This document shows, one piece after another, positions 6,239 to 12,875 of a stretch of DNA of 12,875 nucleotides. This DNA comes from Methanolinea sp. UBA473 (GTDB taxonomy: Archaea > Halobacteriota > Methanomicrobia > Methanomicrobiales > Methanospirillaceae). Below the pieces are notes generated by a model. That model ran no database searches and had not been told where the DNA came from. It was given only the letters and a program-made list of their open reading frames with translations. The stretch spans positions 622 to 13,496 of the forward strand of contig DAEV01000121.1 in assembly GCA_002509495.1 (NCBI GenBank). The letters run 5' to 3'. The first letter of the stretch is position 1; each line of letters starts with the position of its first letter. Position numbers and translations under genes: made by a program.

Positions 6239-7651
6239 ATGCGTATCCTCCTTCCCACAGGCGCGGCAACCCTGGCGGTGGTGCAGTCGGCCGCAACAGG
6301 GCTCGATGCAGACGTTGTGGTCACCGGCGAAATTGCTTCGTTCCTCACCCCTGGTCAGCTGAGAGACCTGGTTTGCAAAGGTTCCTACGACCTTGTCATC
6401 GTCCCGGGGATGTGCACGGCATCGTTTGGGGAAGTGGAGCGGGAATTTGGAGTTCCCATCGTTCGGGGCCCGCGCCATGCTGCCGACCTGCCTTTCATCC
6501 TCCCCCTGCTGCCGGGACTTACCCTTTCTGCGGACATCCCCGCGGACAACCTCCTGGATGGGATGCGACGCGAAGAGGCGGAAAAAAAGATTGCCAGGTC
6601 TGAGGATGAGGCGGGCTTCGAGTATCTCCTCCGCGGGGTGAAGATAGGGGGTGGATCGAGGATCAAGGTGCTTGCGGAGATCATGGATGCCCACAGGGAG
6701 ACTGATCTTCCTGGAAAAGTCCGTGATTTTTTCTCCCGGGGAGCCGACATCGTGGACCTGGGATTCGGGTTCGATGCCACGCCGGAGCAGGTGAAAAGAT
6801 GTTTTGATCTGCTGGAGGATATCGAGGGCCCCCTCTCAGTGGATTCCCAGGATCCCTCCCTTATCACCGCTGCGCTGGGCAGGGCCGACCTGGTGCTCAG
6901 CCTTCAGGAGGAGAATATCCCCCTTGTGGGTCGCAGGATCGCGGATACCGGTGCCGGAGCAGTCGTTGTACCTGGTGCCAGGGGACTATCCGTGAACCTG
7001 GAGATGGCGAGGAAGGCCGGGATCGAATGCCTGCTCGCGGATCCCCTGCTGGTACCTGCGGGTTCCGGGATCGTTGCATCCCTGTCCGGATTTTCCGGTC
7101 ACGTTTACCCTCTTTTCTTTGGGGCAGGGAACGTGGTGGAGCTTCTCGATGCCGATTCCCCCGGTGCCAACGCGCTTCTCGCAGCCATGGCTGCAGAGAC
7201 GGGAGCCGCGGTGATCTTCTCATCCGAACATTCCGACAAGACCTTGGGTTCGGTCCGGGAGATGAGGAGGGCAACGGAGATGATGCAGCTCGCGGCGGAC
7301 AGGCCCTATCCCAAGGATCTGGGAATTGACCTCCTTGTCATCAAGGAAAAGAGAAGGAGGAGAGAACCCCCACTGGCATACACGCAGATCATCCAGGCCA
7401 GGAGTATGCCGCGGGAGATCGAATACGATCCCTGCGGCAATTTCCGCATCGGGATCGAGGGAGAGGAGATCGTCGCAGTCCTCGGGAACCGTGCTTACCG
7501 GGGGAAGAAATGGGGGGACATCTTCTACACCATTCTGTCGGAAGCCGAGGTTTCACTCCTGGACCATGCCGCATATCTTGGCAAGGAACTGTACAAGGCC
7601 GAACTTGCCATCCGGTTCGGAAGGAGTTACGAGCAGGACGGTCCTTTTTGA
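6239..7651 (+). CDS. Dihydropteroate synthase-related protein (archaeal TIGR00284 type)
   Basis: The 470-residue protein appears to have three parts. An N-terminal domain (about 1-150) carries PTGAATLAVVQ near the start and IVPG and RGPRHAADLP further on. A TIM-barrel pterin-binding domain follows (about 155-370), with RGADIVDLGFGFDATPEQV at 167-185 and PLSVDSQDPSLI at 198-209, resembling DHPS GADI-D-G and SVDT motifs. The C-terminal domain (about 380-470) has DPCGNFRI and HAAYLGKEL, like DUF4346. Proteins of this kind occur in methanogens without a bacterial DHPS; a role in tetrahydromethanopterin synthesis has been suggested but I know of no proof. The start at 6239 is chosen because any earlier start would run antisense into the PHP gene. 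Confidence 0.85.
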   Translation: MRILLPTGAATLAVVQSAATGLDADVVVTGEIASFLTPGQLRDLVCKGSYDLVIVPGMCTASFGEVEREFGVPIVRGPRHAADLPFILPLLPGLTLSADIPADNLLDGMRREEAEKKIARSEDEAGFEYLLRGVKIGGGSRIKVLAEIMDAHRETDLPGKVRDFFSRGADIVDLGFGFDATPEQVKRCFDLLEDIEGPLSVDSQDPSLITAALGRADLVLSLQEENIPLVGRRIADTGAGAVVVPGARGLSVNLEMARKAGIECLLADPLLVPAGSGIVASLSGFSGHVYPLFFGAGNVVELLDADSPGANALLAAMAAETGAAVIFSSEHSDKTLGSVREMRRATEMMQLAADRPYPKDLGIDLLVIKEKRRRREPPLAYTQIIQARSMPREIEYDPCGNFRIGIEGEEIVAVLGNRAYRGKKWGDIFYTILSEAEVSLLDHAAYLGKELYKAELAIRFGRSYEQDGPF

Positions 7652-7664
7652 AAGATTGCCATAG

Positions 7665-7730
7665 GATCCCTGAATCAGGATCAATGTGGACCGGGGATCC
7701 GGTCCCAATCGTTTAATTGATCCCCGGACC
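7665..7730 (+). promoter_or_regulatory. Structured region with alternative hairpins upstream of the JAMM gene
   Basis: Three arms can pair in competing ways. GGACCGGGGATC (7688-7699) matches GATCCCCGGACC (7719-7730) at 11 of 12 positions. Its first half, GGACCG, also pairs perfectly with CGGTCC (7700-7705). GGTCC (7701-7705) can pair with GGACC (7726-7730). A separate hairpin at 7665-7682 has a 7-bp stem with one bulged C. TTTAATT at 7712-7718 could be a weak TATA box. Whether this is a leader switch, an operator or a terminator of the preceding gene is open. Confidence 0.4.
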
Positions 7731-7751
7731 AACTATGGGAGGAAGATGGCA

Positions 7752-8117
7752 ATGAAAGGGATTCGCCGGGACCTGCTGGAACTTCTGCTCCAGATGGGAA
7801 GCGACCGTCACCCCTGCGAATTCGTGGGGGTCCTGCGTGAGGAGGGGGGTGTGATCGCGGAACTGAACCTGCTACCCGGGACCACCAGCAACGAACACAG
7901 CGCAAACCTCTTTTACGACAGGATGCCCCTGGATACCCATGTTGCCGGAAGCGCCCACAGCCATCCCAACGGGGTCCTTGCCCCCTCGGATGCGGATCTT
8001 TCGTTCTTTCCCAGGTTAGGCCGGTACCACATCATTGTTGGATATCCCTATACGCGGATGGACTGGCGGTGTTTCAGGGTCGACGGAACGCCCTTACCCC
8101 TGGAGGTGCTCGGTTGA
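7752..8117 (+). CDS. JAMM/MPN-domain metalloprotease-like protein
   Basis: This 121-residue protein is essentially one MPN (Mov34/PAD-1) domain with an intact JAMM zinc site: Glu23, then His69-Ser70-His71-Pro72, seven residues from His71 to Ser79, two more to Asp82. All metal ligands are present, so it should be catalytic rather than structural. Family members cleave isopeptide or peptide bonds of ubiquitin-like proteins, and archaeal forms can remove SAMP modifiers; the substrate here is unknown. ATG at 7752 is favoured because GGGAGG (7737-7742) lies 9 bases upstream; ATG at 7746 would be only 3 bases away. The gene is coupled to ribL by a 4-base overlap. Confidence 0.85.
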   Translation: MKGIRRDLLELLLQMGSDRHPCEFVGVLREEGGVIAELNLLPGTTSNEHSANLFYDRMPLDTHVAGSAHSHPNGVLAPSDADLSFFPRLGRYHIIVGYPYTRMDWRCFRVDGTPLPLEVLG

Positions 8118-8578
8118 AGAGAGTGGTGGCCACGGGGACATTCGATATCCTCCACCCGGGACACCTCTATTACCTTGAGGAATCACGACGCCTGGGCGAC
8201 GAGCTTTTCGTGATCGTGGCCAGGGACCGGAACGTACGGCACAAGCCAAGACCCGTGATCCCCGAGGAGCAGAGGGTGAAGATGGTTGCCGCTCTTCGGC
8301 CCGTGGACCACGCGATCCTTGGCGACCTGCATGACATGTTCCGGCCCATCGAGGAGATTCGTCCGTCGGTGATCACATTCGGGTTCAACCAGCACTTCGA
8401 CGAAGACCACATCCGTAACGCTCTCGCGGAGAGGGGGCTTTCCGTTACCCTCGTCCGCATCGGGGATTACGAGGAGGACCGGTTCTGCAGTTCGAGAAGG
8501 ATCGTCCGTGCGGTGCTGGACAGGCATTGCGATGACAGATCTCCCGAACGCACGGGGGATCATCCTGAGAAGTCCTGA
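8114..8578 (+). CDS. ribL: Archaeal FAD synthetase
   Basis: RibL transfers an adenylyl (or cytidylyl) group to FMN to make FAD; the archaeal enzyme is unrelated to bacterial RibF. The 154-residue protein shows the nucleotidyltransferase motif TGTFDILHPGH at 7-17 (HxGH at 14-17), RHKPRPVIPEEQR at 42-54 and CSSRRI at 125-130. Cysteines at 125 and 139 fit reports that the Methanocaldococcus enzyme depends on C-terminal cysteines. The start is TTG at 8114, inside the TTGA that stops the JAMM gene, with a strong GGAGGTG 5 bases upstream. A related cytidylyltransferase is a less likely alternative. Confidence 0.87.
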   Translation: MKRVVATGTFDILHPGHLYYLEESRRLGDELFVIVARDRNVRHKPRPVIPEEQRVKMVAALRPVDHAILGDLHDMFRPIEEIRPSVITFGFNQHFDEDHIRNALAERGLSVTLVRIGDYEEDRFCSSRRIVRAVLDRHCDDRSPERTGDHPEKS

Positions 8579-8580
8579 AC

Positions 8581-8586
8581 TTTTTT
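8581..8586 (+). terminator. Oligo-T terminator after ribL
   Basis: A run of six T begins two bases after the ribL stop codon. There is no upstream hairpin, but a bare U-tract can suffice in archaea. Confidence 0.35.
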
Positions 8587-8620
8587 GCCTCTCATTTGAC
8601 TAATTCATTCGCAAGGAATC

Positions 8621-8632
8621 CCTCCCGGGAGG
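8621..8632. repeat. Perfect 12-bp palindrome containing a ribosome-binding site
   Basis: CCTCCCGGGAGG is fully self-complementary. Its right half, GGGAGG, lies 7 bases before the ATG of the small ORF at 8640. GGAAT (8615-8619) and ATTCC (8648-8652) could form an outer stem around it. It may be an operator or may hide the ribosome-binding site in RNA. Confidence 0.4.
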
Positions 8633-8639
8633 CGTAGCA

Positions 8640-8720
8640 ATGCGGCAATTCCTGTACCGTGTTCCCGCGTCCGGGGAAGATCCCCTGATGTTCATTTCCC
8701 CTGACCATATGTTAATATAA
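8640..8720 (+). CDS. Candidate 26-residue small protein
   Basis: An ATG with GGGAGG 7 bases upstream opens a 26-codon frame ending at TAA 8718-8720. The peptide begins MRQFLYRVPASGEDP and ends DHMLI; it has no clear membrane segment. It fills the gap between ribL and the ferritin-like gene, and its end overlaps that gene's TATA box. The case rests on start-site quality only. The ribosome-binding site may be sequestered by the palindrome at 8621-8632. It could be a chance frame. Confidence 0.25.
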   Translation: MRQFLYRVPASGEDPLMFISPDHMLI

Positions 8721-8722
8721 AA
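8712..8722 (+). promoter_or_regulatory. TATA box of the ferritin-like gene
   Basis: TTAATATAAAA is a good archaeal TATA box. A start near 8745 leaves a leader of about 50 bases that includes AAGGAG at 8781-8786. Confidence 0.55.
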
Positions 8723-8795
8723 TGGCGGAATAGGAGCCTAATAGGGCTTCTTTCGTAAGAGATGCCCATCCACGTATCTGAAGGAGTGTATACTT

Positions 8796-9167
8796 TTGCC
8801 TGAATTTGCAACTGCATTCTCCGGGATGAACAGCACCCGAAAACTAACCCACAGCGAACTCGTAAGAGCTATCCGGCTGATGGTGGCCGCCGAATATGAA
8901 GCCATCCAGATCTATGTCCAGCTCGCCGAATCCATCGATCATCCGCTTGCCCGCGAGGTGCTCATGGACATCGCCGACGAGGAGCGGGTGCATGCCGGGG
9001 AATTCCTGCGCCTGCTGCAGGAGCTGGCTCCGGACGAGGCAGGGTTCTATGCAGAGGGCGCAAAAGAGGTCGAGGACGAGATCGCCTCGATGAAAACATC
9101 GGGGAAAGCGCCGAAGAGCAAGGGATCGAAGGTTCAAAAGAAGGCCGGGGGATCCCGGAAGAAATGA
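8796..9167 (+). CDS. Ferritin-like di-iron protein with basic C-terminal tail
   Basis: The 123-residue protein has a short two-helix ferritin-like core. Glu33, Glu63 and His66 are spaced like the ferroxidase residues of encapsulated ferritin (E-x29-E-x2-H), with Glu35, Glu62 and Glu69 nearby. Such half-bundles form the iron site only after dimerising. The segment DEERVHAGEFLRLLQELAP (61-79) resembles rubrerythrin and encapsulin-associated ferritin-like proteins of archaea. The last 25 residues are lysine-rich, with almost no acidic residues. A role in iron storage or oxidative stress is inferred. The start is TTG at 8796, with AAGGAG(TG) at 8781-8788 seven bases upstream; ATG at 8826 is an alternative. 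No encapsulin shell gene is in the window. Confidence 0.8.
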   Translation: MPEFATAFSGMNSTRKLTHSELVRAIRLMVAAEYEAIQIYVQLAESIDHPLAREVLMDIADEERVHAGEFLRLLQELAPDEAGFYAEGAKEVEDEIASMKTSGKAPKSKGSKVQKKAGGSRKK

Positions 9168-9200
9168 GAGAAACGGATCGGGAAGATCCATAGTTTATAG

Positions 9201-9232
9201 GGGAGGTGAATGACCTGCCCGTGGGACCTCCC
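9201..9232. terminator. Inverted repeat between convergent genes
   Basis: GGGAGGT (9201-9207) pairs with ACCTCCC (9226-9232) around an 18-base loop, and TATTTT follows on the plus strand. A nested alternative, AGGT-GAATG-ACCT, lies inside. It begins at the helicase stop codon and ends the gap behind the ferritin-like gene, so it may serve both transcripts. Confidence 0.4.
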
Positions 9233-11547
9233 TATTTTGCATAAACCTGTTTTTGCCCCGGTGAATGGCTGATTTCCGGACCGGGGGAAGCCTGATCCTG
9301 CACGAGGATCTGAAGAATCCTTCCTGTTGCGGCTTTATCGAGCGGCTGGTTGTCGTTCCCGCACTTGGGTGAGAATATGCATGCCGGGCAGCCCCTCTCG
9401 CATCCGCACTCCTGCACGAGATCCCTCGCAGTCGAAAGGATTCCTTCGCACCGGGCATATGCTTTTTCCGAGAGCCCGATCCCACCTTCGTATCCGTCAT
9501 AGACAAAGACGGTGGGATCGCCGTCATCGCCACCGCAGGGGACGGAAAGCCCCCCTATATCCCACCTGTCGCATAGTACGTGGAAAGGCATCACCGCGAT
9601 GAACACGTGCTCCAGGCCGTGAAGCCCCCCGGCAAAATCCTCTCCGTGCGCTCCTACTTCCCCTGCAATCCCTGCAGGCACCTGCAGCCAGAGGGCGCGG
9701 GTGGAAAACATGAGCGGCGGAAGATCGAGCGGTTCGATCCCGATTGTGGTCTCGTGCTGGAGCAGCTTGTAGGCCGAGTAGCGTTCCGTGACGAGAACAT
9801 CCCCAAAGAAGAGTCGGCCTGTGGCGAGATCGCGCTGCAGCCGGGTGCGTTCGATCCTGATATCCACGGTTTTGAGCGGGCGGGTATAGTAGTCAACCTC
9901 CACGGGGGCTGCCTGGATGGTCCTCGACTCCAGGTCCAGCGATTGAACAAGGTACTGCTGCCCCTGGTGAAGCAGGATTGCGCCTTTGTGGGCCTCGCGG
10001 AATGCATGCGACCGGTCCATCGTTTCAAGGACCCTGCCGCCTGCGAGCACACGGTAGGTCTCCTGTGAGATGCTCTCCAGGTTTACCAGGTCGGACGCCC
10101 TGCGGCTCCCGGAATAGACAAAACCCCTTCTTGTCCGGCCAAGCAGTCGCTCGTCCTCCTGCGAGGCGATGAGGCCGGGGAGGTCAGGGCCAAAAAACTC
10201 CATGTCCCGGTCCGGGTGCACCGGGAGTTCGGCCGCAGCGCAGAGGACCTGACCGGAGAGGATATAGGGATTTTCCAGGTCGATGATCGCATGCTCCTGG
10301 GACCGGCTGAAGAGGAGATCGGGGTGCCGCATGAAATACTGGTCGAGGGGGTTTGCAAAGGCTACAAGGAGCGCCAGGGACTCGGAGCAATTCCTCCCAG
10401 CCCGCCCGACCTGCTGCCACGTGGACATCATGGTCCCCGGAAATCCTGAGAGGATTACCCCGTCGAGAGACCCGATATCGATCCCGAGTTCCAGGGCATT
10501 CGTGGAGACGACACCGTGGAGAGCTCCGGATTTAAGTCCCTCCTCGATTATTCTCCGTTCTCCGGGGAGATACCCTGCCCGGTACGAGGCGACCTGAGCG
10601 GGGGATCCCAACCTCTCAGAAGAGAGCGCTTCCTTCGCCCACATTGATACGACTTCGGCGGTCTTCCTGGAGCCGGTGAAGCAGAGTGTCTGGAGCCGGT
10701 GCTGGACACATCTTGCCAGAAGGAGGGCGGTATCACGGTGGACGGACCGGGATCCGCAGCTGTCGTGGAAGGGGTTGAACAGGACGAAGGTCCGCTGACC
10801 GTGGGGCGACCCGTCCCTGCCGATTACCCGGCAGGGGACCCCGCAGAGTTTCTCCGCAAATTCCCGGGGATTGGCGATGGTGGCGGTCGAGAGGATGAAG
10901 CGTGGATCCGATCCGTAATGGCGGCATATTCGCCGGAGCCTCCGGATGAGAAGCGCTACATGGGACCCGAACACACCCCGGTAGCGGTGAGATTCGTCGA
11001 TGACTACGAACTCCAGTCCGGAGAGAAACCTGCCCCACTGGTGGTGCCATGAGAGCAGGTGATGGAGTTCGTGAGGATTGGACAGGAGCACGCGGGCAGT
11101 CTCTCTGATCCGGGGGCGCCTGTCGCGTGGCGTGTCCCCGTCGTAGATGGAGGGATGGACCCGGATTCCGGTCCCCTCCTCCATGGCCAGGAATGCCCTG
11201 TGCTGGTCGTTCGTGAGGGCCTTTGTGGGATAGAGGGCAAGGGTGGTAGCACCGGGTTCATGGCCGAGTCTCTCGAAGACGGGAAGGGAAAAAGCCAGGG
11301 TCTTTCCGGATGCCGTTGAAGTTGTGAGGATGATATTCTCTCCGCGTCGCAACGCATCCACCGCTTCCTGCTGATGCGAATACAGCCGGATATGCCTGGA
11401 TTCCAGGTATCCGGATATTTCAGGCGGAAAAGACTCCGCGACAGGCCCGTACTCGGCCCCCCGGCAGGAGATTTCCCGGACATGAACGATCCCCCGGGCA
11501 AGGCGGGGGTCTTCCCGGAGAGATCGCAGCAGATCGTTCACACTCAT
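9232..11547 (-). CDS. mrfA: DUF1998 superfamily 2 helicase of the MrfA/Hrq1/SftH type
   Basis: The 771-residue protein is a DNA-dependent ATPase of the clade containing Bacillus MrfA (YprA), mycobacterial SftH and yeast Hrq1. Motifs in order: YSHQQEA (56-62), Walker A STASGKT (77-83), YPTKAL (106-111), SNPHEL (156-161), Walker B DESH (184-187), STAT (220-223), STNALELGIDIG (348-359) and QQVGRAGR (378-385). The C-terminal DUF1998-like region has DGYEGGIGL (684-692) and the cysteine cluster C714, C716, C720, C723 and C729, which should bind zinc. Bacillus MrfA works with the exonuclease MrfB in mitomycin-crosslink excision. Here the ATG overlaps the exonuclease stop by 4 bases (ATGA), with GGAGG 7 bases upstream, so the two proteins are translationally coupled. 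A crosslink-repair role in this organism is inferred. Confidence 0.9.
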   Translation of the reverse strand: MSVNDLLRSLREDPRLARGIVHVREISCRGAEYGPVAESFPPEISGYLESRHIRLYSHQQEAVDALRRGENIILTTSTASGKTLAFSLPVFERLGHEPGATTLALYPTKALTNDQHRAFLAMEEGTGIRVHPSIYDGDTPRDRRPRIRETARVLLSNPHELHHLLSWHHQWGRFLSGLEFVVIDESHRYRGVFGSHVALLIRRLRRICRHYGSDPRFILSTATIANPREFAEKLCGVPCRVIGRDGSPHGQRTFVLFNPFHDSCGSRSVHRDTALLLARCVQHRLQTLCFTGSRKTAEVVSMWAKEALSSERLGSPAQVASYRAGYLPGERRIIEEGLKSGALHGVVSTNALELGIDIGSLDGVILSGFPGTMMSTWQQVGRAGRNCSESLALLVAFANPLDQYFMRHPDLLFSRSQEHAIIDLENPYILSGQVLCAAAELPVHPDRDMEFFGPDLPGLIASQEDERLLGRTRRGFVYSGSRRASDLVNLESISQETYRVLAGGRVLETMDRSHAFREAHKGAILLHQGQQYLVQSLDLESRTIQAAPVEVDYYTRPLKTVDIRIERTRLQRDLATGRLFFGDVLVTERYSAYKLLQHETTIGIEPLDLPPLMFSTRALWLQVPAGIAGEVGAHGEDFAGGLHGLEHVFIAVMPFHVLCDRWDIGGLSVPCGGDDGDPTVFVYDGYEGGIGLSEKAYARCEGILSTARDLVQECGCERGCPACIFSPKCGNDNQPLDKAATGRILQILVQDQASPGPEISHSPGQKQVYAK

Positions 11548-12617
11548 GCCGGGCCCTCCCGGAACAGGCAGAAGAGCCGTGCGAGCGTGATCAGGTCCTG
11601 CCGGTTGTGCATGACCACAGGCACGAGAGGGCCTGGATTCCCGGTGGTGAGGAACGTCTCGTAGAACTCCGGCACAAGGGCGCTCGGAACATCGTGTTCC
11701 CTCACCACTCCGAAGAGCTCTTTCTCGAGGGTCATGAGCCGGCAGTCAGGGAACCTGTCGCGCCATTGCCTCCTGGCCGGGTGGAGGAGGTCGAAGTGCG
11801 GGTGTTCGAGGCGTGCGCGCTCTCCGTAATAGGCGTAGCGTTCACGAAGGTAGGGGATGTCGAACGTGCGGCCATTATAGGTTACGAAAACCTTCCCATG
11901 CCCCATGTGCCTGAGTGCAGCCAGAAGGGCAGGTAACTCCTCCTCCACGCTGCGCAGGAGGTACTGGCGGATTATAAGGGAACCTCCTTCCACACCTGCA
12001 AGGCCGATGAGGATGATGGGACGCTGATAGATCCCAAGCGTTTCCAGATCGAGAAAGAGGAACTGTTCCCGCTCATAGAGCGCTGCAGTGCGCACGGACA
12101 GGGGATGGGATCGCGAGTGCCAGCGCGAGACGAGGCCCTGGATCTGGCAGGGATCTCCCGCCCTCAGGATCTCAAGACATCTCCTGGCATCCGGCCCGAA
12201 CCGGCGATGCTGCTGGAGGTCCGCGATTGTACAGTATCCCCGTTCCCGGAGCTCCCTGTCTTTCCTCTTTCCGATTCCGAAGATCAGGGTGAAATCGCGG
12301 GCAAGGTCGTGAATCACCGCATCCGCCTCCTCGTCCGGGACTGAAATGCGTTCTTTGCTGGTGATACAGTAGCAGTCCCCCTCCGGGGTCTCTTCCACCG
12401 AACCGGGCAGGGCCTCTTCCAGGAGGGATCCGGAGTACATTCGAAGGAGGTCTCTTTTCAACCGCAGGATTGCCTCGTAATCAGACTGGAGTACGTACGA
12501 ATCCGAATAACTCGTCCGGACTACCCTGTCATTCCTGATAATCGTGTACTCGGGATTCCGGTCGATCCGCTCCCGCCAGACCTTGCTGGCGGTCTCAAAG
12601 GCCATCGAAGGGATCAT
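11544..12617 (-). CDS. mrfB: DEDD-type exonuclease of the MrfB/YprB family
   Basis: The RNase H-like exonuclease domain covers about residues 185-350, counted from ATG 12617 (357 residues). FLDLETLG gives Asp190 and Glu192, VTYNGRTFD ends in Asp253, HFDLLHPARRQW is at 274-285 (a YprB signature), and HNRQD gives His337 and Asp341. A region at about 110-150 (LIFGIGKRKDRELRERGYCTI onward) looks like a helix-hairpin-helix DNA-binding element. No TPR-like extension follows the nuclease, unlike Bacillus YprB. The start is uncertain: in-frame TTG 12737 and ATG 12719 would add 40 or 34 residues, but neither has a ribosome-binding site, and a possible TATA box (GATTTAAGG, near 12700) lies inside the extension. 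It probably trims DNA unwound by the adjacent helicase. Confidence 0.82.
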   Translation of the reverse strand: MIPSMAFETASKVWRERIDRNPEYTIIRNDRVVRTSYSDSYVLQSDYEAILRLKRDLLRMYSGSLLEEALPGSVEETPEGDCYCITSKERISVPDEEADAVIHDLARDFTLIFGIGKRKDRELRERGYCTIADLQQHRRFGPDARRCLEILRAGDPCQIQGLVSRWHSRSHPLSVRTAALYEREQFLFLDLETLGIYQRPIILIGLAGVEGGSLIIRQYLLRSVEEELPALLAALRHMGHGKVFVTYNGRTFDIPYLRERYAYYGERARLEHPHFDLLHPARRQWRDRFPDCRLMTLEKELFGVVREHDVPSALVPEFYETFLTTGNPGPLVPVVMHNRQDLITLARLFCLFREGPA

Positions 12618-12791
12618 GTGGTTACCGGGGAGATCTTCCGGCAGTCCAGATGAGGCTTCAGGGCGCGTGGTGAAAGTGCCGGCCCGACCCCAACACCTTA
12701 AATCCCCCGGGTCAACCATGTACGCACGATATCGCAATCCAGGAAAGGCGGGTGCAGGGCCCAGGGTGATGGGAAGGAGCTACCCGGGCGC

Positions 12792-12875
12792 ATGGCGCTT
12801 TCACGGATGAAACACGGCCCCCTTATCCTGCTGGTACCGAGCAATCAGTCTCTGTACAGTCCCGAAAGTATTTCC
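12792..12875 (+). CDS. Unidentified partial ORF running off the right edge
   Basis: From ATG 12792 (or ATG 12807 in the same frame) the reading frame stays open for 28 codons to the window end. The peptide includes KHGPLILLVPSNQSLYSPES, resembling the first beta strand of a globular domain. AAGGAG at 12774-12779 is a possible ribosome-binding site, though its 12-base spacing is long. It would diverge from the exonuclease gene. The family is not recognised and the frame may be fortuitous. Confidence 0.4.
   Translation, partial: MALSRMKHGPLILLVPSNQSLYSPESIS

Noticed and set aside
9580..10068. Plus-strand 162-codon frame within the helicase gene
   Set aside because: Antisense to the helicase C-terminal domain, with no domain or start signals of its own.
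1..12875. tRNA, rRNA, CRISPR arrays, insertion sequences and attachment sites
   Set aside because: No cloverleaf-like intergenic sequence, regularly spaced repeats, transposase motifs or flanking direct repeats were seen; gaps between genes are short.

Overview
The window most likely comes from a G+C-rich methanogenic archaeon, probably of the order Methanomicrobiales. This rests on the four-subunit archaeal pyruvate:ferredoxin oxidoreductase operon, an archaeal RibL-type FAD synthetase, a dihydropteroate-synthase-related protein typical of methanogens, a Gly-Gly-Met chaperonin tail, archaeal TATA boxes, strong GGAGG ribosome-binding sites and several TTG starts. The order-level placement is inference; I could not run a search.

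Layout. (1) 1-39 is the last 12 codons of a thermosome gene, followed by a hairpin terminator. (2) 186-566 (+) is a small protein made of two matched zinc-ribbon halves. (3) 617-3372 (-) is a tightly overlapping operon, transcribed beta-alpha-gamma-delta, for pyruvate (or related 2-oxoacid):ferredoxin oxidoreductase. (4) 3517-4083 (+) is a single-pass membrane protein of unknown function, divergent from the por operon. The gap between them holds two interleaved inverted repeats framed by opposing TATA-like boxes. (5) 4149-6196 (-) holds a YkgJ-type cysteine-cluster protein with its own promoter, tRNA pseudouridine synthase TruA, and a PHP-domain phosphoesterase overlapping truA. (6) 6239-8578 (+) holds the DHPS-related protein, a structured 100-bp gap, a JAMM/MPN metalloprotease-like protein and RibL. 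The last two are translationally coupled. (7) 8579-8795 holds a possible 26-codon ORF whose ribosome-binding site lies in a perfect palindrome, then the promoter of a ferritin-like protein (8796-9167, +). (8) 9232-12617 (-) is a two-gene operon: a DEDD-type exonuclease and a DUF1998 superfamily 2 helicase. Together they look like an archaeal version of the bacterial MrfB/MrfA (YprB/YprA) interstrand-crosslink repair pair, with the gene order reversed. (9) An unidentified partial ORF runs off the right edge.

How they fit together. The Por complex links acetyl-CoA and pyruvate for carbon assimilation. RibL makes FAD, and the DHPS-related protein may belong to pterin (methanopterin) metabolism. 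TruA is housekeeping tRNA modification. The helicase and exonuclease are probably partners in DNA repair. The points most worth a second look are the MrfAB-like pair, the shared operator-like region at 3412-3480, the mutually exclusive hairpins before the JAMM gene, and the candidate small ORF at 8640-8720. No tRNA, rRNA, CRISPR array, transposase or attachment site was seen, and no gene-free stretch exceeds 300 bases.
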